Assembly: GCA_045578625.1 (NCBI GenBank)
Contig: JAZNKN010000064.1
Span: 1 to 58,369 of the forward strand
Direction: 5' to 3'
Source: RGIG3009 sp045578625
Lineage (GTDB): Bacteria > Bacillota > Clostridia > Oscillospirales > Acutalibacteraceae
DNA length: 58,369 bases
A model generated the notes under the pieces. It was not told the origin of the DNA. It did no database searches and saw only the letters and a program-made list of their open reading frames with translations. The stretch's first letter is position 1, and every line of letters starts with the position of its first letter. Shown piece by piece: positions 31,736-40,347 of the stretch. The position numbers were made by a program, and so were the translations under genes.

Positions 31736-32674
31736 TTAACCGTTCCAGAATTGCTGCAGGGCGGCGACGTAGCCGTCCTGATCGACCGGATACGCGAGAC
31801 CGTGACCCGCGCCGGGGATAATGACAAGTTGCTTTTTTGCGGTGCAGGCGGCGTGGTTTTGCACACTCATCTCGCAGGGGACGTAATCGTCGGTGTCGCC
31901 GTGGAAAAAGATGATCGGTACGCGGCAGCGCTTCATGGCCTCCAGTGGGGAGGTCTCATCGGGGTCAAAGCGTCCGTACAGCCGCGCGCCCAGACGGATG
32001 AGAGGGTACAGCAGGTCGGCGGGCAGCTTCATATCCCGAACGACCTTTTTGATGATCTCCCGTGCGGAGGTGTAGCCGCAATCCGCCAGGATGCCCACCA
32101 CGTTCTCCGGAAGGTCGTGTCCTGCCGCGGTCAGTACCGTGGCTGCACCCATCGAGATGCCGGTGAGGTAGATCTTAGTGTCGCTGCCGAAGGTCTTGAG
32201 AATATAGTCGATCCACGACAGACAGTCCCGACTTTCCCAAACGCCAAAGGTGATGACGTGACCGTCGCTGGTCCCGCTGGCGCGCTGATCGACGGTCAGG
32301 ACGTTGTGCCCCAGCGCGTAGGAGCGCTGCATACCGCCGCACAGATCGCGCTCGGCAGTGCCGCGGTAGCCGTGGAGCATCAGCTCAATGGGAGCGCCGG
32401 GGGCGTATTCGTAATACGTACCGCGCAAGGTCAGGCCGTCAAACGAGGTGATGCTGACTCTCTTGTGCGGCGTGGCGCGCATCTCCTTCATCCACACCAC
32501 CATTTGGTCGCGGTGCGGCTCATAGATCTCGCCGGGCGGGATGGGAAATTCGTCCGCTCCCACCGGCTTCCGCCTGGGGGAGTAGAACGCCATCATAAAA
32601 CAAATAAAGGCGGCTAACAGTACCAAAACGGCCAGCGCCGCCAGCGTGCCGAGCACGGCCCAGACAACAGGCAT
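31736..32674 (-). CDS. Membrane-anchored alpha/beta hydrolase
   Basis: A 312-residue protein with an N-terminal membrane helix (about 5-28) followed by an alpha/beta hydrolase domain. The nucleophile elbow is GISMGA (Ser), the acid is in FFHGDTDDYVP (Asp) and the base in PGAGHGLAY (His). The oxyanion region is LMLHGYRG. It belongs to the BAAT/YqkD-like group of esterases whose substrates are unknown. The ATG at 32674 has CGGAG 9 bp upstream. It converges on the amidase gene with only 19 bp between stops and no visible terminator. Confidence 0.88.
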   Translation of the reverse strand: MPVVWAVLGTLAALAVLVLLAAFICFMMAFYSPRRKPVGADEFPIPPGEIYEPHRDQMVVWMKEMRATPHKRVSITSFDGLTLRGTYYEYAPGAPIELMLHGYRGTAERDLCGGMQRSYALGHNVLTVDQRASGTSDGHVITFGVWESRDCLSWIDYILKTFGSDTKIYLTGISMGAATVLTAAGHDLPENVVGILADCGYTSAREIIKKVVRDMKLPADLLYPLIRLGARLYGRFDPDETSPLEAMKRCRVPIIFFHGDTDDYVPCEMSVQNHAACTAKKQLVIIPGAGHGLAYPVDQDGYVAALQQFWNG

Positions 32675-32704
32675 ACGATCATCTCCGTAGGGGTTGATGG
32701 TACC

Positions 32705-32732
32705 ATTATACCATGCCATTTCCTGCCGTCAA
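32705..32732 (-). promoter_or_regulatory. Promoter of the alpha/beta hydrolase gene
   Basis: Minus-strand TTGACG (32727-32732), 16 bp with a TG before the -10, TATAAT (32705-32710). Confidence 0.65.
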
Positions 32733-32742
32733 ACAGAAATCC

Positions 32743-32771
32743 TTGCTTTTTCGACAAATATCGGTTAGAAT
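32743..32771 (+). promoter_or_regulatory. Promoter of the PlsC-like gene
   Basis: TTGCTT (32743-32748), 17 bp, TAGAAT (32766-32771), 28 bp before the start codon. Confidence 0.6.
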
Positions 32772-32799
32772 GTAGCAGAGGAGTGAAAGGGGAAATGGT

Positions 32800-34071
32800 A
32801 TGGATGTAAATTATAAAAATAAAAAACGTTATAAGACCGCCAAATATCCAATCCGGCAGCCGCTCATCATCGTGTGGCTCATCTGGCTGCTGTCCAAGAT
32901 CATGCTGATCGGTAAAAAGTACAAGGTAGAGAAGATCAATATGGAGGGACTCAAGCCTCCGTATATGCTTCTCAGCAATCACATGTATTTTATCGACTTT
33001 GAGATCGCGGCGATGGCGACCTACCCGCACCGCGTCAACAACGTCGTCAGCATTGACGGCTATTATCGCCGTCCCTTCCTATTGGAACTGGTCGGTGCCA
33101 TCTGTACGCGCAAGTTCACGATGGACTTGCACCTCATCAAATCCATCAACCGCGTTCTCAAGCGCGGCGATATTTTGTCGATGTATCCGGAGGCGCGGTA
33201 TTCGCCCTGCGGTACGCTGTCCTACCTGCCGGAATCGCTCGGCAAGCTCATTCGTATGAATAAGGTGCCGGTCGTGGCGGTCGTGCACCACGGTAACTAC
33301 CTGCATTCGCCGTTTTGGAATTTCCGCCGCAAGCGTAAGGTGCCGATGCATACCACGGTGACCCAGATCCTGACGGCCGAGCAGGTGCAGAGCATGTCGG
33401 TGGACGAGATCAACGCGGCTGTCAAGGCGGCGCTGACCTACGACGAATATCAGTATCAAAAGGACAACGGCATTCTCATCACCGAGCCGTTCCGCGCCGA
33501 GGGTCTGCACAAGGTGCTGTACCAGTGTCCTCATTGCAAGACTGAGTCCAAGATGGCGTCCGCGGGGACGCAGCTGTATTGCCGTGAGTGCGGCAAGCGC
33601 TGGAACCTCAACGAGGACGGTACGCTGACCGCGCTTTCGGGCGAGACGGAGTTCTCCCGCGTTCCGGATTGGTTCGAATGGGAGCGTGAGCAGGTGCGTC
33701 TGCAGATCCAAAACGGTACGTACGTTTTCGAGGACGACGTGGACGTGTATTCGTTGCCCCGCTGCTGGAAGTTTGAAAAATTGGGCTCCGGCCGCCTGAA
33801 GCACGATCCGGAAAACGGCTTTGTACTGGACGGCTTCTACAACGGCAGCCCCTATCACATTCAGCGCACTCCCGCCGAGACCAACAGCCTGCACATTGAG
33901 TACGACTATTGCTATATCAAGCCGTACGATTGCGTGGATATTTCCACGGAGAACGATTCGTTCTACTGCTATCCCACCAAGGAAAACGTGGTGACCAAGC
34001 TCGCGTTTGCGACTGAGATCCTGTATCAGCGGACGCAGGAGAGCAAAGCGGCGAAAAAGTCAAGATCGTAA
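32800..34071 (+). CDS. PlsC-like acyltransferase fused to a zinc ribbon and C-terminal domain
   Basis: A 423-residue protein. Residues 20-235 form a glycerolipid acyltransferase domain (1-acylglycerol-3-phosphate acyltransferase family) with the catalytic NHMYFID motif (H61, D66) and MYPEARYSP in place of FPEGTRS; a hydrophobic segment at 20-38 should attach it to the membrane. A zinc ribbon follows (C243, C246, C261, C264), then about 155 residues of an uncharacterised beta-rich domain with many aromatic residues. Such fusions occur in gut Clostridia. It may acylate an unusual lipid acceptor; that is inference. GAAAGGGG precedes the ATG. Confidence 0.82.
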   Translation: MDVNYKNKKRYKTAKYPIRQPLIIVWLIWLLSKIMLIGKKYKVEKINMEGLKPPYMLLSNHMYFIDFEIAAMATYPHRVNNVVSIDGYYRRPFLLELVGAICTRKFTMDLHLIKSINRVLKRGDILSMYPEARYSPCGTLSYLPESLGKLIRMNKVPVVAVVHHGNYLHSPFWNFRRKRKVPMHTTVTQILTAEQVQSMSVDEINAAVKAALTYDEYQYQKDNGILITEPFRAEGLHKVLYQCPHCKTESKMASAGTQLYCRECGKRWNLNEDGTLTALSGETEFSRVPDWFEWEREQVRLQIQNGTYVFEDDVDVYSLPRCWKFEKLGSGRLKHDPENGFVLDGFYNGSPYHIQRTPAETNSLHIEYDYCYIKPYDCVDISTENDSFYCYPTKENVVTKLAFATEILYQRTQESKAAKKSRS

Positions 34072-34080
34072 CGACCGGCG

Positions 34081-34102
34081 GCACCGATGAAAGCATCGGT
34101 GC
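34081..34102 (+). terminator. Weak terminator hairpin after the PlsC-like gene
   Basis: A 9-bp stem GCACCGATG/CATCGGTGC (34081-34089, 34094-34102) with a 4-nt loop; only a poor T tract follows. Confidence 0.5.
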
Positions 34103-34130
34103 TGCTTGCTGTGGAAGCGGCGAGTGTTTC

Positions 34131-34159
34131 TTGACGCGGTTGTCGAAATATGGTATACT
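34131..34159 (+). promoter_or_regulatory. Promoter of the SPFH gene
   Basis: TTGACG (34131-34136), 17 bp, TATACT (34154-34159). Confidence 0.72.
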
Positions 34160-34207
34160 TATCGCGGAAATCGCATAGATATGCGAAATAGAAAGGGGAT
34201 CTGTATT

Positions 34208-35155
34208 ATGTGGTGGGCGATCATCGGCATTGTGCTACTGGCTTTGATCATTTTTCCCAACATCCGTATTGTACCGCAGGCCAAGGAATTTGTTATTGAG
34301 TTTCTCGGCAAGTATAAGACGACGTGGGAAGCAGGCATTCATTTCAAGATCCCGCTGTTGGAGCGTATCGCCAAGCGCATCACGCTGAAGGAGCAGGTGA
34401 TGGATTCTCCGCCGCAGCCGGTCATCACCAAGGATAACGTCACGATGCAGATCGACACGGTGGTGTATTTCCGCATCTACGATGCCAAGTTGTATGCCTA
34501 CGGCGCAGTTAACCCGATCGCCGCTCTGGAAAACCTCACCGCCACCACGCTGCGTAACATTGTGGGTGAGTTGGAGTTGGATGGCACGCTGACCTCGCGC
34601 GATACCATTAACGAAAAAATGACGGCCATTCTGGATGAGGCCACCGATCAGTGGGGTATCAAGGTCAGCCGCGTGGAGCTGAAGAACATCATTCCGCCCA
34701 CCGAGATCCAGAATGCGATGGAAAAGCAGATGAAGGCCGAGCGTGACCGCCGCGAAACGCTGCTGCAGGCCGAGGGTCACAAGGCGGCCGCCATTACGCG
34801 CGCCGAGGGTGACAAGCAGGCCATGATCCTCGCCGCCGAGGGTGAGCGCGATGCGCGCATTGCCCGTGCCGAGGGTGAGGCGCGTGCTATCTACCTGTCC
34901 AAGAAGGCAGAGGCCGACGGTCTGCGCGCCTTGAAGGAGGCCGGTGCGGATGCCGCGGTGCTGGAGTTGAAAAAGTACGAGGCCCTGGTTCGTCTGGCAG
35001 ACGGCAAGGCGGCCAAGATCATCATTCCCACCGACGCGGTCAACGCGACCAAGGCAAACGTGCTGTTTTCCGAAACGACGGGACTCGGTGACGTGACCGA
35101 GGAAGCGCCCGAAGCGCCGGCTCCGGTGAAGAACGACCCCTGCTGCGACGAATAA
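34208..35155 (+). CDS. SPFH/Band 7 (stomatin/prohibitin-like) membrane protein
   Basis: A 315-residue protein with an N-terminal membrane anchor (about 1-20), a Band 7 domain (20-185; VVYFRIYDAKLYAYGAVNPI, TLRNIVGELELDGTLTSRD) and a helical coiled-coil region (185-265) with the repeated AEGxxxAxxxRAEGD pattern of SPFH oligomers. Family members form cage-like membrane microdomain scaffolds. The bacterial QmcA/stomatin group often pairs with an NfeD protease partner, but none is adjacent here. The protein ends DPCCDE. The ATG at 34208 has AAAGGGGA upstream. Confidence 0.92.
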   Translation: MWWAIIGIVLLALIIFPNIRIVPQAKEFVIEFLGKYKTTWEAGIHFKIPLLERIAKRITLKEQVMDSPPQPVITKDNVTMQIDTVVYFRIYDAKLYAYGAVNPIAALENLTATTLRNIVGELELDGTLTSRDTINEKMTAILDEATDQWGIKVSRVELKNIIPPTEIQNAMEKQMKAERDRRETLLQAEGHKAAAITRAEGDKQAMILAAEGERDARIARAEGEARAIYLSKKAEADGLRALKEAGADAAVLELKKYEALVRLADGKAAKIIIPTDAVNATKANVLFSETTGLGDVTEEAPEAPAPVKNDPCCDE

Positions 35156-35162
35156 ACGTGAC

Positions 35163-35200
35163 AAGCGACCTGCTGCTCGGCAGGTCGCTTTTGCGTTTTT
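35163..35200 (+). terminator. Terminator after the SPFH gene
   Basis: A 10-bp stem AAGCGACCTG/CAGGTCGCTT (35163-35172, 35181-35190) followed by TTGCGTTTTT. Confidence 0.82.
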
Positions 35201-35212
35201 GGGCTATTTTTC

Positions 35213-35241
35213 TTGCTATCACGGGGAGGGCGTGGTACAAT
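35213..35241 (+). promoter_or_regulatory. Promoter of the CAP lipoprotein gene
   Basis: TTGCTA (35213-35218), 17 bp, TACAAT (35236-35241), leaving a 100-nt leader without recognisable structure. Confidence 0.6.
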
Positions 35242-35347
35242 ATCACCTCCGCTTCAGTTCGGCTGGCACGGTGAGATTGCCAGCATTTGTGGGTTGAATC
35301 GGCCCTCTTTCTATGGTGTAATGGGGTAGAAAGGAAGGGATGACACG

Positions 35348-36112
35348 ATGAAGAAGATCGTAGTGATCGGTCTGATCCTGTCCGTGCTTGCCACCGGCTG
35401 CACGATGACACCGCCGACCGACAGTTCGCCGACGACAACGAGCACCGCGCCGTCCGGCACGACCGTGACGAGCGAGAGCACTGTCAGTACAACCGCAACA
35501 ACAACCGATGAGACGGCATATACCGCATTCACAACGGAGACGGTGACCGAGCCATCCTCATCTGCTGCACCGACGACTGTCACGTCTACACGGCGCAGCA
35601 GCACTGCGACGACCACTAAGCGCGTTACCACAACAACGCGCACCACCGCACAGCCTACCAACGAGACTACGGTACGTAAAACAACCACCACGCGCACCAC
35701 GACAACGGCGAAGCCTACCACCACGACCGCGACAAACACCGGCGGCGCGGTGGCGGAATACAATCGCCGTGTGTTGGAACTGGTCAATGAGGAGCGTGCC
35801 GCCGAGGGGCTGGCACCGCTCAGTTACCGCAGTGATCTGCAGCCGTATGCAGACATCCGTGCGGAGGAAATCATTAAGTCGTTTTCTCATACCCGTCCCA
35901 ACGGCACCTCCTGCTTTACGGTGCTGACCGATGCCGGCGTGCATTATCGCGGCTTGGGCGAGAATATCGCCTACGGTTACCGCACACCGGAGGATGTGGT
36001 GGAGGGGTGGATGAATTCCTCGGGTCACCGTGCCAATATTCTCGGGGATTTCAACGGCCTGGTGGTCGGGTTCAACGATTACCATTGGGTACAGTTGTTT
36101 ATCAAGGCCTGA
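35348..36112 (+). CDS. CAP/SCP domain lipoprotein with a Thr-rich stalk
   Basis: A 254-residue surface protein. The N-terminal signal has a lipobox (VLATGC, Cys18). A stalk of about 105 residues, more than half Thr and Ser, leads to a CAP domain (136-254) with ELVNEERAAEGLAPL, FSHTRPNGTSCFTVL, GENIAYGYRTPEDVV and WMNSSGHRANIL, close to YkwD-type bacterial CAP proteins. The cavity His residues of the family are present (HTRP, SGHR). The activity of bacterial CAP domains is unknown. AAGGAAGGG precedes the ATG. The stalk may cross the cell wall and could be glycosylated (inference). Confidence 0.9.
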   Translation: MKKIVVIGLILSVLATGCTMTPPTDSSPTTTSTAPSGTTVTSESTVSTTATTTDETAYTAFTTETVTEPSSSAAPTTVTSTRRSSTATTTKRVTTTTRTTAQPTNETTVRKTTTTRTTTTAKPTTTTATNTGGAVAEYNRRVLELVNEERAAEGLAPLSYRSDLQPYADIRAEEIIKSFSHTRPNGTSCFTVLTDAGVHYRGLGENIAYGYRTPEDVVEGWMNSSGHRANILGDFNGLVVGFNDYHWVQLFIKA

Positions 36113-36265
36113 AAAATGTCGATCTTATCTTGACTTTACGGTGCGCTCCCATCAACGGTTATTACCACACCCAACGGCGTATCGTGGAGGATAATGTTCT
36201 GTATTGGGAAGAGGTCGCCGACAAGTATTCGGGTGTTCCTCGGTGGAATTCAAGCTGGACGCATA

Positions 36266-36297
36266 ACAAAACGCCCCGGTCGTATGACCGGGGCGTT
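36266..36297 (-). terminator. Terminator after secF
   Basis: A 12-bp perfect stem AACGCCCCGGTC/GACCGGGGCGTT (36270-36281, 36286-36297); on the minus strand TTTTG follows. The 150 bp between it and the CAP gene hold nothing I recognise. Confidence 0.8.
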
Positions 36298-36312
36298 GCT
36301 TATGGCTTGGGA

Positions 36313-37248
36313 TCAGGCCTTTTTCTTGGAGGATTTCTTGGAGGCCTTCTTGGCTTCGCTGCGCTCCACCCACAGTGCCCACATGGGGGTGCAGAGGAAA
36401 ACGGTGGAATAGAAGCCGGAGAGAACACCGATGGTCATCGGCAACGCAAAGCTGACAACGTCGGACAGCGAGAAGATCATGGCGACCACCGTGATCGTCG
36501 CGCAGGCGATGAAGGTGCAGATGCTGGTGTTCAGCGTACGAGAGAAGGTCTGACGGAGGCTGACATTGACGATCTCGTCGATGGGGGTGGCCTTGTCCAT
36601 CTTTCGGCGGTTCTCACGGATGCGGTCGTAGATAACGATGGTATCGTTCAGTGAGTAACCGAGGATGGTCAGCACCACCGCGACGAAGTTGTCGTTCAGC
36701 GGGATGCGGAAGATCACGAAGGTGAAATACGCGACGAGTACGTCATGCAGCAGTGCCAGCAGTGCCATCACACCGGCGGAGATACCGCCGATGCGGCGGA
36801 AACGCAGGCCGATATAAATGACCAGGAACAGCGAGGCCAGCACGATCGCCGCCAGACACTTCAGGAAGAAGGTGCGGCCGTAAGACGCCTGCAGCGAGTT
36901 AACGTTGATGCTGGTGATCTTGTTGTTGGGATACTGCTTGCTCAGTGCGGTCTGGAACGCGGACTGCTCCTCCAGAGACATATCCTCGGTCAGCGTGACG
37001 GAGACAACCTTAATACCGGCTTCGGTGGTGACGTCCACCTCCGCTTCGGGCAGCTTCTCGTCCACAAAAGCGACGACGGCGTTCTTATCCAGATTCCCCT
37101 CGTAGCTGTACTTCAGCATCGTACCGCCTTTGAAATCAATATCCAGCTCCACACCCAGAATAAGGTTAACGATGATGCCCACAAGCATGATCGCTGCAGA
37201 GATGATGCAGAACAGCTTGCGCTTGGCGGTGAAATTGAAATTACTCAT
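36313..37248 (-). CDS. secF: Protein translocase subunit SecF
   Basis: Works with SecD as the RND-type partner of SecYEG, using proton flow to pull proteins across the membrane. The 311-residue protein has TM1 near the N-terminus, then LDIDFKGGTMLKYSYEG (SecF signature), a periplasm-side loop, and the RND helices with ALLHDVLVAYFTF and GYSLNDTIVIYDRIRENRR. The Lys-rich tail KKASKKSSKKKA is unusual but plausible. The start overlaps the secD stop by 8 bp. Confidence 0.97.
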   Translation of the reverse strand: MSNFNFTAKRKLFCIISAAIMLVGIIVNLILGVELDIDFKGGTMLKYSYEGNLDKNAVVAFVDEKLPEAEVDVTTEAGIKVVSVTLTEDMSLEEQSAFQTALSKQYPNNKITSINVNSLQASYGRTFFLKCLAAIVLASLFLVIYIGLRFRRIGGISAGVMALLALLHDVLVAYFTFVIFRIPLNDNFVAVVLTILGYSLNDTIVIYDRIRENRRKMDKATPIDEIVNVSLRQTFSRTLNTSICTFIACATITVVAMIFSLSDVVSFALPMTIGVLSGFYSTVFLCTPMWALWVERSEAKKASKKSSKKKA

Positions 37249-38764
37249 GGCGCTTACCTCCCAACAACCAGGGCTTACGCAGGAACTTGAGGCGGGTGAC
37301 GGATTTGAGCATCAGCCGCGATAAGGTCACGCCCATGATGAAGTTAAAGATGATACCGACCAGCAGGGTGTAACCGAAGGCGTACACCGCACCACTGGTG
37401 GAGACGGGGAACATGAACAGGAACGGCTTGAGCAGCTTGGCAAAGATGCTTTCTGCCGGACCGAACACACCCATCAAAACGACGGAAACGATCAGAACCG
37501 TGATGTTACCGTCAAAGATCGCGGAGAAGGACTCCTTACAGCCGTTCTGCACCGCACTGTCGATGGTGCGGCCGGCGCGGATCTGTTCCTTGATACGCTC
37601 GGCGGTGATGATGTTGGCATCCACACCCATACCAATGGAGAGGATCATACCGGCAATACCGGGCAGCGTCAGCGTGAAGCTGTCGATAAAGGTGAAGTAA
37701 CCGGAAACGGCGGCGATCGAGCCGGCGACCTGACCGATCAGGGCGATGACGGCAACGAAGCCGGAGAGACGGTAGTACACCAGCATAAAGATCGCGATCA
37801 GAGCAAACGCGATGATACCGGCAATGACCATCAGCTCCAGCGCACGCTCACCCATGGTGGCGGTGACGGTGTTGTAGTTGTTGGCCTCGATGCTGAACGG
37901 CAGCGTACCGGCGTTGATGAGGTTGGCCAGCTCGGAAGCGGCGGCGTAGTCCTCACCGTAGGCACCGGAGATCACGGCGTCGCCGCCGGTGATGTGGCTC
38001 TCAACGATGGGGTTAGAGAGACAATCGAAATGCAGGTGCGACTCGTCATCCTTTTTGTCGGTAGAGGTGGTGGTACCCGACTTCTTATCTGCGGCGAGCT
38101 CCTCCTCGGTCTTGTCACGGACAAGCCAGATGGAGATGGTGTAAGTATCTGCCTTGGTGAGGTTTTTGTTATACTGCGTTTTGGTGGCCGCGCTGAACAG
38201 CTTGGCACCCTCATCCGTCAGCTTCAGGTTGACGACCGCCTCCGGCGTGGATTGGGTGTTGTCCCAACCGGCGGTGGCGGATTCCACCATATCACCGGTG
38301 AAGACCAGCTGATCCTTGGAAGGAGGCGTGGTGGGGAGACCGGTGGACTCCACCTCGTCATAATAGAAGCGCAGCTGACCCAACTGACCCAGCTCACTGA
38401 TGGTGGCTTTGGCGTCGAAGGTGGTATCGCCGGCCGCCCATGGGAAGCGGACGATGACCTGATCGTTGTCATAGTCGGCGTAGGCTTCATAGTCGGTAAT
38501 GTTTTTGCCAAGCATACGAAGTACTATGACTTCCTTCATGGCATCGACCTCGGCCTTGCTGGCATCGATCGAATCATCGGCCGGGGCGAAAGTGGCTTCC
38601 ACGCCGCCGCTGATGTCGATACCGGTACGAATGCCTGAGGCTCCTCGGATCACCGTGTCGGCTCGGTCACCGTAGTGCGAATACACGCCGAAGATGGCGG
38701 TATACGATAGGGCGAGAATGAGCACAGCCACGATGAAGAATACGGGTTTCGGTGTTCGCTTCAT
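37241..38764 (-). CDS. secD: Protein translocase subunit SecD
   Basis: A 507-residue partner of SecF. TM1 (about 8-28) is followed by GIRTGIDISGGVEATFAP (D1-Q motif region), a large P1 domain and the RND helices with PGIAGMILSIGMGVDANIITAERIKEQI. An 18-residue Lys/Ser/Thr/Asp-rich insert (around EELAADKKSGTTTSTDKKDD, residues 225-250) loops out of the P1 domain and is not in standard SecD. The ATG has AGGAGGA before it. Confidence 0.96.
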   Translation of the reverse strand: MKRTPKPVFFIVAVLILALSYTAIFGVYSHYGDRADTVIRGASGIRTGIDISGGVEATFAPADDSIDASKAEVDAMKEVIVLRMLGKNITDYEAYADYDNDQVIVRFPWAAGDTTFDAKATISELGQLGQLRFYYDEVESTGLPTTPPSKDQLVFTGDMVESATAGWDNTQSTPEAVVNLKLTDEGAKLFSAATKTQYNKNLTKADTYTISIWLVRDKTEEELAADKKSGTTTSTDKKDDESHLHFDCLSNPIVESHITGGDAVISGAYGEDYAAASELANLINAGTLPFSIEANNYNTVTATMGERALELMVIAGIIAFALIAIFMLVYYRLSGFVAVIALIGQVAGSIAAVSGYFTFIDSFTLTLPGIAGMILSIGMGVDANIITAERIKEQIRAGRTIDSAVQNGCKESFSAIFDGNITVLIVSVVLMGVFGPAESIFAKLLKPFLFMFPVSTSGAVYAFGYTLLVGIIFNFIMGVTLSRLMLKSVTRLKFLRKPWLLGGKRHE

Positions 38765-38808
38765 CGGTCAATCCTCCAGTGTTAGATATAAATATCCAGA
38801 TAAAATTT

Positions 38809-38837
38809 ATTATAGGGGATTTTGTCCAAAAAGTCAA
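38809..38837 (-). promoter_or_regulatory. Promoter of secDF
   Basis: Minus-strand TTGACT (38832-38837), 17 bp, TATAAT (38809-38814). Confidence 0.75.
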
Positions 38838-38867
38838 TCAAAACTATCCAAACAATGTAGGAATATA

Positions 38868-38898
38868 GAAAAACAGCTGCGATGGCTCGCAGCGGTTT
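38868..38898 (-). terminator. Terminator after the aspartate aminotransferase gene
   Basis: Stem AAACAGCTGCGA/TCGCAGCGGTTT (38871-38882, 38887-38898) with one mismatch, followed by TTTTTC on the minus strand. Confidence 0.75.
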
Positions 38899-38913
38899 GC
38901 TTTGTTAGAATTA

Positions 38914-40188
38914 TTACGCCAGCAGCTTTTCCAGTGCGGCGATCTCGGCACAGATGCAGAACAGATCCATGGCGGTCTGCAGCTCGCCAAGCGAGGGATA
39001 GGAAGGAGCGATGCGCAGGGTGGAATCCTTGGGATCGTTGCGGTAGGGGTAGGTCGCACCGGCAGGGGTCAGCACCACACCGGCCTCCTTGAGCAGGCGC
39101 ACCGTTTCGGTGGCCGTACCCTCGAACAGATCCACGCTGACGAAATAGCCGCCGTTCGGTTTGTGCCAGCGGGCGATTCCCTTGTCTGCCAGACGGGCAT
39201 CCAGTGTGTTCAGTACCGTGTCGAACTTGGGGCGCAGCACCGCGGCGTGAAGCTTCATATGCTCGCGCACACCGTCGGCATTTTTGAAATAGCGTGCGTG
39301 GCGCAGCATATTGATCTTGTCGTGACCGATGGTCTGGACGGTCATACGCGCCTTGATATCTGCCACGTTCGCCGGACTGGCGGCCATGGCCGCCACGCCT
39401 GCGCCGGGGAAGCTGATCTTGGAGGTGGAGGTGAACTGGATGACGAGATCCTCGTTGCCGACAGCGGCCGCTTCCTCATACAGGTTCAGCAGGGTATCCG
39501 GCGTGTCGGTCAGGTGATGCACGCAGTAGGCGTTGTCCCACATGATGCGGAAATCGGGAGCGGCGGGCTGGAGCCGTGCAAAGCGGCGCACCGTCTCGTC
39601 GGAATAGGTGATGCCGTCGGGGTTGGAGTACATCGGAACGCACCAGATGCCCTTGACGGCGGGATCCTGCGAAAGACGCTCGACCTCGTCCATATCCGGA
39701 CCGGTCGCGGTCATGGCGACGGGGATCATCTTGACGCCGTAGCGCTCGGAGATGGCAAAGTGACGGTCGTAGCCGGGGACGGGGCAGAGAAACTTGATCT
39801 CGTCCTGCTGCAGCCACGGTGCGTTGCCGCACAGACCGGACACCATCGCCTGCGTGATGTAGTCAAACATCATATTGAGGCTGGAGTTGCCGCCGACGAT
39901 GACCAGTTCCGTCGGCACGCCGAGAATCTCAGCAAACAGCGCCTTGGTCTCCTCAATGCCGTCGAGAATGCCGTAGTTGCGGGTGTCGGTGCCGTTTGCG
40001 GCCAGATAGCCGTCACGCACGCTGACGCAGTTCAGCACGTCCATGGAAATATCCAGCTGCTCCGGACCGGGCTTGCCACGGGACATATCCAAGGCCAGAC
40101 CCTGCGCCTGATAATCGGCGTAGATCGCCTTACATTCCGCCAGACGGCGGGACAGTTCTTCCTTGCTCATAGACGGGATCAAAGACAC
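38914..40188 (-). CDS. Aspartate aminotransferase, type Ic (Asp_aminotransf family)
   Basis: A 424-residue PLP-dependent aminotransferase that interconverts aspartate/2-oxoglutarate and oxaloacetate/glutamate. It has the type Ic N-terminus LDMSRGKPGPEQLDISM, then PVPGYDRHFAI, MYSNPDGITYS (pyridine-binding region), MWDNAYCVHHL and FTSTSKISFPGAG (Schiff-base Lys), and a C-terminal Arg in LRIAPSYP. This subgroup differs from classical AspC and was defined only recently. I chose the GTG at 40188, which has GAGAGGAG 9 bp upstream; the ATG at 40170 is also possible. It is a single-gene unit. Confidence 0.92.
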   Translation of the reverse strand: MSLIPSMSKEELSRRLAECKAIYADYQAQGLALDMSRGKPGPEQLDISMDVLNCVSVRDGYLAANGTDTRNYGILDGIEETKALFAEILGVPTELVIVGGNSSLNMMFDYITQAMVSGLCGNAPWLQQDEIKFLCPVPGYDRHFAISERYGVKMIPVAMTATGPDMDEVERLSQDPAVKGIWCVPMYSNPDGITYSDETVRRFARLQPAAPDFRIMWDNAYCVHHLTDTPDTLLNLYEEAAAVGNEDLVIQFTSTSKISFPGAGVAAMAASPANVADIKARMTVQTIGHDKINMLRHARYFKNADGVREHMKLHAAVLRPKFDTVLNTLDARLADKGIARWHKPNGGYFVSVDLFEGTATETVRLLKEAGVVLTPAGATYPYRNDPKDSTLRIAPSYPSLGELQTAMDLFCICAEIAALEKLLA

Positions 40189-40219
40189 TTCCAACGACTC
40201 CTCTCGTAAATACCTGTCT

Positions 40220-40248
40220 ATTGTAATATATGTTGTTCCGTTTTGCAA
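40220..40248 (-). promoter_or_regulatory. Promoter of the aminotransferase gene
   Basis: Minus-strand TTGCAA (40243-40248), 17 bp, TACAAT (40220-40225). Confidence 0.7.
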
Positions 40249-40299
40249 GTTAAATTTTTATTTCTTGCAAAAAATATACTAAATTCGACGATTTGACCG

Positions 40300-40331
40300 A
40301 AAAAAGCCCCCATCCGATAACGGATGGGGGC
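40300..40331 (-). terminator. Terminator after asnS
   Basis: A perfect 11-bp stem GCCCCCATCCG/CGGATGGGGGC (40306-40316, 40321-40331) with a TTAT loop, then TTTTTT on the minus strand. Confidence 0.92.
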
Positions 40332-40347
40332 GCAAAAAAAGCAAAAA

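Noticed and set aside
36113..36265. Continuation or relic of a gene after the CAP lipoprotein
   Set aside because: Frames in this stretch have no ribosome site, no recognised motif and end in the secF terminator.
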